A stretch of 10,021 bases of DNA, taken from contig CAKTXB010000058.1 in the NCBI GenBank assembly GCA_934630555.1, positions 1-10,021 on the forward strand, written 5' to 3'. The position numbers and the translations under genes were made by a program. The notes beneath the pieces are model-generated. The model saw nothing but the letters and a program-made list of their open reading frames with translations. It was not told where the DNA came from and searched no databases. Below are positions 1 to 6,246 of the stretch, one piece after another; the first letter of the stretch is position 1; each line of letters starts with the position of its first letter. The DNA comes from an uncultured Oscillospiraceae bacterium (GTDB lineage: Bacteria; Bacillota; Clostridia; Oscillospirales; Oscillospiraceae).

Positions 1-313
1 CGTCAACGGCCTGCAGATCGACGGCGCCACAAAGGACGTCATGCCCACCGAGCCGCTGGATAAGAAGTTCGAGTCCTTCGGCTGGCACGTCGTAACGTGC
101 GACGGCCATGACTTTGAAAGCATCGACGCCGCCTATAAAGAGGCTGCCGCCACAAAGGGCCAGCCCACGGTCATCCTCGCCAAGACCATCAAGGGCAAGG
201 GCGTGAGCTTTATGGAAAATAACGCCGGCTGGCACGGCAAAGCACCCAACGATGAGCAGTTCGCCACCGCCAAGGCGGAGCTGGAAGCGGTCATCAAGGA
301 ACTGGAGGGCTGA
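1..313 (+). CDS. Transketolase, N-terminal (thiamine-diphosphate-binding) subunit, 3' part only
   Basis: This is the C-terminal end of the N-terminal half of a split transketolase; the gene begins before the window, and the first full codon is at position 2. The visible protein starts VNGLQIDGATKDVMPTEPLD and includes the segments CDGHDFESI and TIKGKGVSFMENN followed by AGWHGKAP, all typical of the end of the transketolase TPP-domain subunit. Transketolase moves two-carbon ketol units between sugar phosphates in the non-oxidative pentose phosphate pathway, in the cytoplasm. Splitting the enzyme into two genes is common in Firmicutes and archaea. The TGA stop at 311-313 is only three bases before the next ATG, so the two subunits are almost certainly translated together. 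The ATG at 41 is internal and is not the real start. Confidence 0.93.
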   Translation, partial: VNGLQIDGATKDVMPTEPLDKKFESFGWHVVTCDGHDFESIDAAYKEAAATKGQPTVILAKTIKGKGVSFMENNAGWHGKAPNDEQFATAKAELEAVIKELEG

Positions 314-316
314 GAA

Positions 317-1264
317 ATGGCTGAGAAAATTGCAACTCGTGAAGCATATGGCCGCGCGCTGGCCGCGCTGGCTGAAAAATATCCGGAGCTCGTCTGCTTT
401 GACGCAGACCTGGCCGGCGCTACCATGTCCAAGTTCTTCAAGGAAGCCTGCCCCGCGCGTTTCTTTGACATGGGCATTGCCGAGGCCAATATGGTCGGCG
501 TTGCCGCCGGTATGAGCCTGTGCGGCTATAAGCCGTTCGTGAACACGTTTGCCATGTTCGCAGCGGGCCGCGCCTGGGAGCAGGTCCGCAACACCGTCTG
601 CTATCCGCACCTGAACGTGAAGGTCGTGGGCAGCCACGGCGGCCTGTCCGTCGGTGAGGACGGTGCAACGCATCAGTGCATCGAGGACTTCGCCATCATG
701 CGTGCCATCCCCGGCATGACCGTGCTCTGCCCGTGCGACGGCAACGAAATGCGCGCGGCTGTGGAAGCGCTCGTGAACTATGACGGACCGGCCTATATGC
801 GCCTTGGCCGTCTGGCTGTGGAGACCGTTACGGATTCCATCCCGGGCTACAGGTTTGAGATCGGCAAGGGCGTCACCCTGCGCGACGGCACGGATGTGAC
901 CATCATTGCCGTCGGCATGAATGTCCAGATGGCCCTGCAGGCGGCAGACCTGCTGGCAGCCGATGGTATCAGCGCCCGCGTCCTTGATATGCACACCATC
1001 AAGCCGCTCGACAAGGAGCTCGTTCTGAAGGCGGCCAAGGAAACCGGCGCCATCGTCACAACGGAAGAAGCCAACGTCCTCGGCGGCCTCGGCGCGGCAG
1101 TCGCCGAGCTGCTGGGTGAAGAATACCCGGTGCCCGTTGTGCGCCACGGCGTGAACGACGAATTTGGCCGCAGCGGCAAAGCCCCTGCTGTTCTGGAAGC
1201 CTACGGCATCACGCCGGCCGGCATTGTGGAAAAGGCCAAAAAAGCTGTTGCAATGAAGAAGTAA
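317..1264 (+). CDS. Transketolase, C-terminal subunit (pyrimidine-binding and C-terminal domains)
   Basis: This 315-residue protein is the second half of the split transketolase and pairs with the product of the preceding gene. Residues about 1-165 form the pyrimidine-binding domain. They contain FDMGIAEANM, whose Glu56 corresponds to the conserved glutamate that activates the thiamine cofactor, then GSHGGLSVGEDGATHQ at about 105-120 with the DGATHQ signature. Residues about 180-310 are the transketolase C-terminal domain, with LDMHTIKPLD and TTEEANVLGGLGAAVAE. The length is normal for this subunit type. The ATG at 317 follows a GGAGG at 304-308, inside the end of the upstream gene, so translation is probably coupled. 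The gene is closed by a hairpin region and an intrinsic terminator before rsmG. A 1-deoxyxylulose-5-phosphate synthase half is the main alternative, but the split-gene layout fits transketolase better. Confidence 0.95.
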   Translation: MAEKIATREAYGRALAALAEKYPELVCFDADLAGATMSKFFKEACPARFFDMGIAEANMVGVAAGMSLCGYKPFVNTFAMFAAGRAWEQVRNTVCYPHLNVKVVGSHGGLSVGEDGATHQCIEDFAIMRAIPGMTVLCPCDGNEMRAAVEALVNYDGPAYMRLGRLAVETVTDSIPGYRFEIGKGVTLRDGTDVTIIAVGMNVQMALQAADLLAADGISARVLDMHTIKPLDKELVLKAAKETGAIVTTEEANVLGGLGAAVAELLGEEYPVPVVRHGVNDEFGRSGKAPAVLEAYGITPAGIVEKAKKAVAMKK

Positions 1265-1276
1265 TTTGGATACAGC

Positions 1277-1329
1277 GGCAGCACCGCGTGATCTTGCCGA
1301 CGCATTTTGCCAAGCTGCGCGGTGCTGCC
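1277..1329 (+). repeat. 12-bp perfect inverted repeat between the transketolase stop and its terminator
   Basis: The arm at 1277-1288 (ggcagcaccgcg) is the exact reverse complement of 1318-1329, with 29 bases between. A further four-base pairing (1293-1296 with 1311-1314) can extend it into a longer, partly interrupted hairpin. No T-run follows the right arm, so it is not itself a standard intrinsic terminator. It lies just before one, so it may protect the mRNA 3' end or fold together with it. Confidence 0.6.
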
Positions 1330-1337
1330 CCACAAGC

Positions 1338-1366
1338 GGGAAGCGCTGGGCGCTTCCCACTTTTTT
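1338..1366 (+). terminator. Intrinsic terminator after the transketolase operon
   Basis: An 8-bp stem (gggaagcg at 1338-1345 with cgcttccc at 1351-1358) has a five-base loop and is followed by AC and six Ts at 1361-1366. It ends only 14 bases before the rsmG start codon. Read-through could still feed rsmG, but the layout suggests rsmG depends on incomplete termination or on a promoter I could not pick out with confidence. Confidence 0.85.
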
Positions 1367-1380
1367 ATTGAGGTATTGCC

Positions 1381-2073
1381 ATGAAACAGACACTGCAAGC
1401 CGGACTGCAAGCACAGGGGCATGCGCTGGACGCGCAGAAAACGGATACGCTCTGCGCCTTTGGCGCGGCGCTGCTGGAGAAAAATCAGGTCATGAATCTC
1501 ACAGCCATCACTGACCCCGCCGCCGTGGCGCAGCTGCATTTTCTGGACAGTCTGGCGCTGCTGGACGTGACGGAGCTGGCCGGAAAAAGCGTCATCGACA
1601 TCGGCTGTGGGGCGGGTTTTCCGGGTGTGCCGCTCAAAATCGCCGAGCCCGGCATTCGTCTGACACTGCTCGATTCCCTGGCAAAGCGTATGAACTGGCT
1701 GAAGGAGCTTCTGCCGCAGCTCGGCGTGGAGGCGGAGATCGTCACCGCGCGGGCCGAGGAATATGTGCTGCATCGTCGGGAACAGTATGACGTGGCCACA
1801 TCACGCGCCGTGGCGCGGCTGAACATCCTGGCTGAACTGTGCCTGCCGTATGTGCGCGTGGGCGGGCAGTTTCTCGCCATGAAAGGCGCGCTTGCGCAGG
1901 AAGAGGTCGATGAGGCCCAGCGCGCCATCCGCACCCTCGGCGGCCGGGTGCGGGAGATCCGTGCATATCCCGTGGCGGATACGACGCACCGCGTGGTCGT
2001 CATTGATAAGATCGCACCAGCGCCGAAGCAATATCCCCGCGCGTTTGCAAAAATCAAAAAAATGCCGCTGTGA
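1381..2073 (+). CDS. rsmG: 16S rRNA (guanine527-N7)-methyltransferase RsmG (GidB)
   Basis: RsmG uses S-adenosylmethionine to methylate N7 of G527 in the 530 loop of 16S rRNA. The 230-residue protein has the family's landmarks in order: NLTAIT (39-44), HFLDSL (53-58), the SAM-binding loop DIGCGAGFPG (73-82), LLDSLAKRMNWL (96-107), TSRAVARL (140-147) and GGQFLAMKG (161-169). The C-terminal end, KQYPRAFAKIKKMPL, is a variant of the usual PRKxGxPxKxPL tail. The length is close to the family norm of about 210-240. The ATG at 1381 is supported by GAGG at 1370-1373, seven bases upstream. In many bacteria rsmG sits beside mnmG/parA near the origin; here it stands alone after transketolase. In other species, loss of this gene gives low-level streptomycin resistance; this is family knowledge only. 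Confidence 0.96.
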   Translation: MKQTLQAGLQAQGHALDAQKTDTLCAFGAALLEKNQVMNLTAITDPAAVAQLHFLDSLALLDVTELAGKSVIDIGCGAGFPGVPLKIAEPGIRLTLLDSLAKRMNWLKELLPQLGVEAEIVTARAEEYVLHRREQYDVATSRAVARLNILAELCLPYVRVGGQFLAMKGALAQEEVDEAQRAIRTLGGRVREIRAYPVADTTHRVVVIDKIAPAPKQYPRAFAKIKKMPL

Positions 2074-2117
2074 ACAAATCGCCGCACTGCGCACTGCCGT
2101 TCCGGCGCTCATCCTGC

Positions 2118-2159
2118 AAAAGCGCCCGCATCGTGTCTGTCACGATGCGGGCGCTTTTT
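2118..2159. terminator. Strong terminator that can act in both directions, between convergent genes
   Basis: A perfect 15-bp GC-rich stem (2121-2135 with 2141-2155) has a five-base loop and is extended by AAA/TTT pairs to 18 bp. On the plus strand it ends in a run of five Ts after rsmG. On the minus strand it ends in four Ts, about 12 bases after the regulator gene's stop at 2171. It therefore plausibly terminates both converging genes. Confidence 0.93.
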
Positions 2160-2170
2160 GCGTCCTGATC

Positions 2171-4399
2171 CTATGTCTGCGTCAGCAGCTGTGTAAGCTC
2201 CTGATCGGTCGCAGCAATGGCGGAAGATATGTCCATGTTGTAGATCAGGCACTTATAGGCCCATTTGCACAACACATCGTCGATCTGCTTGCTTGGTATC
2301 GGCCGGCCATCCGGAAAGGAAAACTGGACCTGCGGCTGTGTGTTGGGATACGTCTTGAAGTACAGCGGAAGCCATGGATAGAGCTTGACCATCTCGTCAT
2401 TTGTATAGGTGTTGGAGATGGCCGTTTGCCCGCCCATGATGGTGAAGTAGTTGCTGATGCTCTCATCGCAGGTCCAGCGCAGGAACGCCAGCGCCTGCTG
2501 ACGTTGGCAACTCTTGCGGCTGATGCCAAAGCTCCATCCGCCAAGCAGCGGCCGCCGCCCCGGTGCCAGACTGCATCCGATCGAGCTGCTGCTTCTGCGA
2601 AGATCTGTAGCATTGGTCAAAAATGCGGGGTATGTGATCAGCATGGCCGTATCGCCGCGCAGGAAATCATCGACGATCGACACATCCGTCGCCTGCAAAT
2701 AGTCCGGCTTTGCCAGATGGATGGTGCGACGGAAATTGATATAGGCCTTGAGCGTCTGGGGATTGTCAAAGGCTGAGCGTCCGTCATCGCCAAGGATCTG
2801 GCTCTGAAAGGCGTGCAGACGGAAGTAAAGCTCCGGTGCAAAGCACTCATTATAGGCCGCTGCAACGGATACGCCATAGTCAACTGCATTGGTGCTGCGG
2901 GTAAAGAAAGCGGCCACGGCATTGTATTCCTTCAGTGTCAGCGGCGGCCGCAGGCTTGCGCCCGTTTCCCGCTCAAATTCCGCCCGCAGGACCGGATCGC
3001 CAAACAGATCCTTGCGATAGTAGAGCATCTGCGGCGCATACATAAACGGAATGCCATAGATCCTGCCGCGAAATGCCCCAAAGTGCTGAAAGCAATTTGA
3101 AAAGAACTGAGAGGTATCAAAGCCGTCAAGCTCATTGGTGAAGTCATCCAGAACATCTCCGGCCAGCAGCGGCAGCCAGGGAATGTCATACATCGTGACA
3201 TCATAGTGCATCGCATCGTTGCGGATCTGGTCAAAAATCGCATGATGCGGCAGAAACCGGATCTCTGTTTGAATTCCACTGAGCTGTTCAAAATTGCGGA
3301 TCAGACCCTGAAACAGATGTACTGACGGATTATCCAACAGCAAAATGCGCAGCTTCTCACTGCCGGAGCAGCGTGCCAGCGGCTGCTTATGGGTAAACAG
3401 GCTCGAGCGGAGCAAATTGCTTTGCAGGGCGTTATCGTGCAGAACAGCCTGCTCCGTATCACGCAGAGGCGAGATGATCTGCCCCAGCAGAAGTCTTGCC
3501 GCCATATCGCCAGCCTTGATGGCCGGCCTTGAGGTGGAAAAAGACGCAAACGTTTGTGTATAGCGATTCCAATGCTCTTCTCCAAGCGTCAGGACCGGAA
3601 TATCCTCAGTGGAAAAGCCCAGCAGATGAAGCGCCTCAATGACGCCGGACGCCAAAAGCGACGATGTGGTAATGATGGCGTCCGGACGCTGGCTGCGCAA
3701 AAGGCTCACCGTGCGTGAAAACGCGGCCTCCTTACTCATGGGGGCACGCAAGATCTGCTCTGTGCGAAGTACTGCGCCCGCCTGCGCATGTGCAGCATGG
3801 AACGCAGCCACGCAGTTATCCTCACACGTGAATCCTTCTGTGCCGCAGAACAGATGGATCGCATGAGATCCCTGCCGTAAAAGTGCAGAGGCCAGCTGCC
3901 GGATAGAGGTCTCGCTGTCGACCGTTACGTAATTGGCGTCCAGTGATTTGATGCGCCGGTCGATCATGACGATCGGGCAGCCCTTGGAGGTAAAGCGGTC
4001 GTAATAGTATTTCCAGGCATCCAGCTGACAGGGAACAAGGATCAGCCCGCAGATCTGCTTGCTGGAAAAGCCCTCCAGCGCAGCGCGCTCCAGTTCCGGC
4101 ACGTCGTCGGAAAACGCAATGTTCAAAAAGTAGTCGCTGCTGGAAAACGCCTTTTCAATGCCCTGAAAGATCTGCACGTAATATGGATCATCCAGGTTTG
4201 GCAGCAGTACGCCGACCTCGTGATTTTTCTGCTCGCGCAGATTCCTTGCGGCCGTATTGGGCGTGTAATGCAGTTCTTCAATGGCCAGTTTGATCCGCTC
4301 GCTCACCGCATGACTGACCGGTTTTGAGGCATTCAGATAATTGGAAACCGTTGCAACGGAAACGCCCGCCTTTTGTGCAACATCGCGTATAGTCGCCAT
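2171..4399 (-). CDS. LacI-type transcription regulator fused to an extracellular-solute-binding-protein-like domain
   Basis: This 742-residue protein is about twice the usual LacI-family length. Residues 1-58 are a LacI helix-turn-helix and hinge (TIRDVAQKAGVSVATVSNYL, then YTPNTAARNLR). Residues about 61-333 are a LacI/periplasmic-binding-protein sensor (VGVLLPNLDDPYYVQIFQGI; FSTSRPAIKAGDMAARLLL). After a short linker, residues about 348-742 resemble a full extracellular solute-binding protein of the MalE/SBP-1 class: LRILLLDNPSVHLFQGLI, GRIYGIPFMYAPQMLYYRKD, FLRGDTAMLITYPAF and GGWSFGISRK. There is no signal peptide, so the binding-protein domain is cytoplasmic. The start has GGAGG six bases upstream on the minus strand (4406-4410). 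It is divergent from the ASRT-hydrolase-transporter operon, its likely target; whether it represses or activates is unknown. One frame is open throughout, so this is a true fusion. Confidence 0.9.
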   Translation of the reverse strand: MATIRDVAQKAGVSVATVSNYLNASKPVSHAVSERIKLAIEELHYTPNTAARNLREQKNHEVGVLLPNLDDPYYVQIFQGIEKAFSSSDYFLNIAFSDDVPELERAALEGFSSKQICGLILVPCQLDAWKYYYDRFTSKGCPIVMIDRRIKSLDANYVTVDSETSIRQLASALLRQGSHAIHLFCGTEGFTCEDNCVAAFHAAHAQAGAVLRTEQILRAPMSKEAAFSRTVSLLRSQRPDAIITTSSLLASGVIEALHLLGFSTEDIPVLTLGEEHWNRYTQTFASFSTSRPAIKAGDMAARLLLGQIISPLRDTEQAVLHDNALQSNLLRSSLFTHKQPLARCSGSEKLRILLLDNPSVHLFQGLIRNFEQLSGIQTEIRFLPHHAIFDQIRNDAMHYDVTMYDIPWLPLLAGDVLDDFTNELDGFDTSQFFSNCFQHFGAFRGRIYGIPFMYAPQMLYYRKDLFGDPVLRAEFERETGASLRPPLTLKEYNAVAAFFTRSTNAVDYGVSVAAAYNECFAPELYFRLHAFQSQILGDDGRSAFDNPQTLKAYINFRRTIHLAKPDYLQATDVSIVDDFLRGDTAMLITYPAFLTNATDLRRSSSSIGCSLAPGRRPLLGGWSFGISRKSCQRQQALAFLRWTCDESISNYFTIMGGQTAISNTYTNDEMVKLYPWLPLYFKTYPNTQPQVQFSFPDGRPIPSKQIDDVLCKWAYKCLIYNMDISSAIAATDQELTQLLTQT
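3544..3559. promoter_or_regulatory. PurR/LacI-type operator-like palindrome inside the regulator gene
   Basis: The 16 bases acgcaaacgtttgtgt form a palindrome around a central CG, with seven of eight pairs matching. It is close to the classic E. coli PurR-type site ACGCAAACGTTTKCGT. It lies in codons 281-286 of the fusion regulator. LacI-family repressors often use auxiliary sites inside genes, so it could be a second operator, but it also encodes ordinary protein sequence and may be chance. Confidence 0.3.
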
Positions 4400-4462
4400 T
4401 ATATTCCTCCGTTTTTATGGATAGTTGCTAAAAATTCTTGGGTTTCGTGTTTTCGTACGATG

Positions 4463-4491
4463 ATTATACAGGATTTTTTGTGAATTGTCAC
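4463..4491 (-). promoter_or_regulatory. Sigma-70/SigA-type promoter of the fusion regulator
   Basis: On the minus strand there is a perfect -10 TATAAT (plus-strand attata at 4463-4468) and a five-of-six -35 GTGACA (tgtcac at 4486-4491), separated by exactly 17 bases. Transcription would start near the 8-bp palindrome tcgtacga at 4453-4460, leaving a leader of roughly 55 bases. An imperfect inverted repeat, gtga-N4-tcac at 4480-4491, overlaps the -35. Confidence 0.75.
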
Positions 4492-4500
4492 GAATTAGTT

Positions 4501-4526
4501 TATGTTTAGTAAAACGTTACAATTTA
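4501..4526. promoter_or_regulatory. Possible LacI-type operator in the divergent intergenic region
   Basis: The region 4400-4637 is AT-rich and holds no gene. At 4511-4520, aaaacgttac contains the palindromic core aacgtt around a central CG (4515-4516), as LacI-family operators usually do. The symmetry beyond the core is weak. It lies about 20 bases upstream of the minus-strand -35 and about 33 bases upstream of the plus-strand -35, so it could serve both promoters. Confidence 0.35.
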
Positions 4527-4552
4527 TTTTACACTGATTTTATTTGCTTTGC

Positions 4553-4585
4553 TTGACGATTCTGCATCGCCTGTCTTAATATAAT
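4553..4585 (+). promoter_or_regulatory. Probable promoter of the ASRT-hydrolase-ABC operon
   Basis: A five-of-six -35 TTGACG at 4553-4558 is followed by AT-rich -10 candidates. taatat at 4577-4582 gives an 18-base spacer; the better hexamer tataat at 4580-4585 leaves a long 21-base spacer. The -10 region is bracketed by the inverted repeat cctgt (4570-4574) and acagg (4590-4594), centred on 4582, where a bound regulator would block RNA polymerase. The leader to the first gene would be about 45-50 bases. Confidence 0.5.
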
Positions 4586-4637
4586 TTTAACAGGTGCCTG
4601 ATCGCACCCACGAAAGATTGACTGGAGGCTTCATGGT

Positions 4638-4997
4638 ATGAAAGAGTATGGAAAAAAGGTGTGGATCTTTCCGGATGCAGAATTACCGCCCGAGGGCGTC
4701 AATATGATCCCCGGTCATGAGTCGATCATCATTACAAACGTTACAGGTGAAACAGCCGCTGTCACGATCACGCTGCTTTACGAGGACCGTGACCCGGTGA
4801 GCTTCCCGGTACAGGTCGGAGCGAAACGCGTCCGCTGCCTGCGCACGAATCGCGCGGCAGACTTTGGTGCGCACACTGCAAAGATCGGAGAGCAGTACGC
4901 CATTATGCTGGAAAGCAGCTGCCCGATCGTCGCGCAATACGGCCGTGCAGAAACGCGCGAGGTCGCGTTCTACACGACGCCGGGCTATTGCGAATAA
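4638..4997 (+). CDS. ASRT-family (Anabaena sensory rhodopsin transducer-like) small beta-sandwich protein
   Basis: This 119-residue soluble protein matches the Anabaena sensory rhodopsin transducer family (Pfam PF07100) at full length. Seen here are the N-terminal GKKVWIFPDAELPPEG with its conserved tryptophan (Trp9), HESIIITN (27-34), ITLLYEDRDPV (44-54), and CPIVAQYGRAETR (95-107) followed by FYTTPGY. All line up with ASRT landmarks as I recall them. Family members often occur without rhodopsins and have been proposed, by comparative genomics, to bind sugars or related small molecules and regulate sugar operons. As first gene of this operon it fits that role, but the ligand is unknown. GGAGG at 4624-4628 lies nine bases upstream of ATG 4638. 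A nearer ATG at 4633 opens only a two-codon frame. No signal peptide or membrane segment is present. Confidence 0.85.
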   Translation: MKEYGKKVWIFPDAELPPEGVNMIPGHESIIITNVTGETAAVTITLLYEDRDPVSFPVQVGAKRVRCLRTNRAADFGAHTAKIGEQYAIMLESSCPIVAQYGRAETREVAFYTTPGYCE

Positions 4998-5008
4998 ATA
5001 CGTGTGAT

Positions 5009-6166
5009 ATGGATTGGACAGAGCTTGCCGATTTTTTGCATACAGCTGCGGCGCAGCTGCACATCCCGGCCGGCTTTTGCGTGGTGACGCAGGCACACCG
5101 GAGGCTTTTTTCCTGTGCATGCGGTCAGGACGCAGCTGCACAGGAAAAAAGCCGCGGCGCCTCATTCTGGATCTATTCCGCAACAAAGCCAGTCTGCGCA
5201 GCGGCGGCCATGCAGATGGTCGAATCTGGAATATTCCAGCTGGACGATCCGGTCAGCCGCTATTTGCCGGAATATGCGCATTTGCGTGTGCTCGATGCAA
5301 GCGGAGCGCCCCGCCCCGTGCAGACGCCGCTTCTGATCCGGCATCTTCTCACCATGCAGGGCGGCTTCGATTATGATCTGCGTCCGCCCGCTGTGCAGGA
5401 GCTCTTGCGGCAGAAAAACAGCGCCGCTGACACGCTCCGCATTGCCGCCGCGTTTGCCGAAAAGCCGCTGCTGTTTGAACCGGGCAGTCATTTTCAGTAC
5501 AGCCTGTGCCTGGATATTCTGGGTGCTGTCATGGAGGCCGCGTCCGGTGTCAGGCTTGGGCGGTGGATGCAGGAGAAGCTGTTCTGGCCGCTCGGGATGC
5601 TGCATACCGGCTTTTCCCCCAACGAGAAAGCGCCGCCGCTTGCACCGCAGTATCGGCAGCAGGCGGACGGCTCGATCAGCCGAACGAACTCTGAAAACTT
5701 CTGCAGGCTCACGCCGCTCTATGAGAGCGGCGGCGGCGGACTGTGCAGCACGCTGGATGATTATGTCCGTTTTGCCGATGCAATGGCCTGCGGCGGCACC
5801 GGCTGCAGCGGCGCGCAGATCCTTTCCGCACGCTCCATCGAGCAGCTCCGGCAAAACCGGCTGGAAGGGCAAAGTCTTTTGGATTTCCGCAAGCGATGCA
5901 CACGGCCCGGCTATGGTTACGGCTTCGGCGTCCGCACAAGCCTTGGCGATGGCACGGCGCAGAGCAAAGGTGTTTTCGGTTGGGACGGCGCGGCAGGCGC
6001 GCATATCCTGATCGATCCGGCACGGCAGCTGTCGCTGGTCTATTTCCAGCAGGTGCTCGATATGGAGATCCTGTACGACCACGTGTTTGACAAGCTCGAT
6101 TCCATCCTGTACCGCTGTCTGGATCGGGCGTGCGCGCAACAGGCGCGCGCCGCAAGCCGCGCCTGA
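5009..6166 (+). CDS. Cytoplasmic serine hydrolase, class C beta-lactamase/esterase fold
   Basis: This 385-residue protein belongs to the beta-lactamase-related serine hydrolases (class C beta-lactamases, D-aminopeptidases and EstB-type esterases). The nucleophile motif SxxK is seen as SATK (Ser57, Lys60). The LDDPVSRYLPEY and IRHLLTMQGGF segments are characteristic. The second motif, usually YxN, reads YSL (Tyr164), so the asparagine is replaced. The third region is FGWDGAAGAHILIDP, a W-x-G variant of the KTG/HxG box seen in esterase-like members. No signal peptide is present, so a role against periplasmic beta-lactams is unlikely; a cytoplasmic esterase or deacylase acting on the imported substrate is an inference. 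I chose ATG 5009; TTG 4988 in the same frame would overlap the ASRT gene by 10 bases. Neither start has a clear ribosome binding site, suggesting coupling to the upstream gene. Confidence 0.88.
   Translation: MDWTELADFLHTAAAQLHIPAGFCVVTQAHRRLFSCACGQDAAAQEKSRGASFWIYSATKPVCAAAAMQMVESGIFQLDDPVSRYLPEYAHLRVLDASGAPRPVQTPLLIRHLLTMQGGFDYDLRPPAVQELLRQKNSAADTLRIAAAFAEKPLLFEPGSHFQYSLCLDILGAVMEAASGVRLGRWMQEKLFWPLGMLHTGFSPNEKAPPLAPQYRQQADGSISRTNSENFCRLTPLYESGGGGLCSTLDDYVRFADAMACGGTGCSGAQILSARSIEQLRQNRLEGQSLLDFRKRCTRPGYGYGFGVRTSLGDGTAQSKGVFGWDGAAGAHILIDPARQLSLVYFQQVLDMEILYDHVFDKLDSILYRCLDRACAQQARAASRA
5103..5153 (+). repeat. Perfect 17-bp inverted repeat inside the serine hydrolase gene
   Basis: The arm 5103-5119 (ggcttttttcctgtgca) is the exact reverse complement of 5137-5153, with a 17-base loop that can pair a further four bases (5120-5123 with 5131-5134). 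It lies in codons about 32-49, near the start of the gene. No T-run follows the right arm, so it is not a normal intrinsic terminator on the plus strand, but the RNA hairpin would be very stable. Confidence 0.9.
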
Positions 6167-6231
6167 CTGAAATGGCCGCACATTTCCTACGGATTTTATG
6201 GACACTGTTCCATTGAATCAATAAAACATTT

Positions 6232-6246
6232 AGGAGGACAAAAATG
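6232..6246 (+). promoter_or_regulatory. Strong ribosome binding site for the sugar-binding lipoprotein
   Basis: AGGAGG at 6232-6237 sits six bases before the ATG at 6244, the strongest such site among the operon's first three genes. This fits the high expression usually needed for a transporter's binding protein. The rest of the 77-base gap after the hydrolase (6167-6243) has no terminator and no convincing promoter; it holds only a weak 5-bp hairpin, atgga/tccat. Confidence 0.8.

Noticed and set aside
1892..2776. A plus-strand 294-codon frame spanning the rsmG end, the terminator and the regulator C-terminus
   Set aside because: It crosses a strong terminator and overlaps two genes in other frames; its translation is low-complexity and matches nothing.
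6209..6224. atggacactgttccat, an imperfect palindrome before the sugar-binding protein gene
   Set aside because: Only five pairs match around a six-base centre, and it has no CG-centred LacI-type core and no promoter elements nearby; too weak to call an operator.
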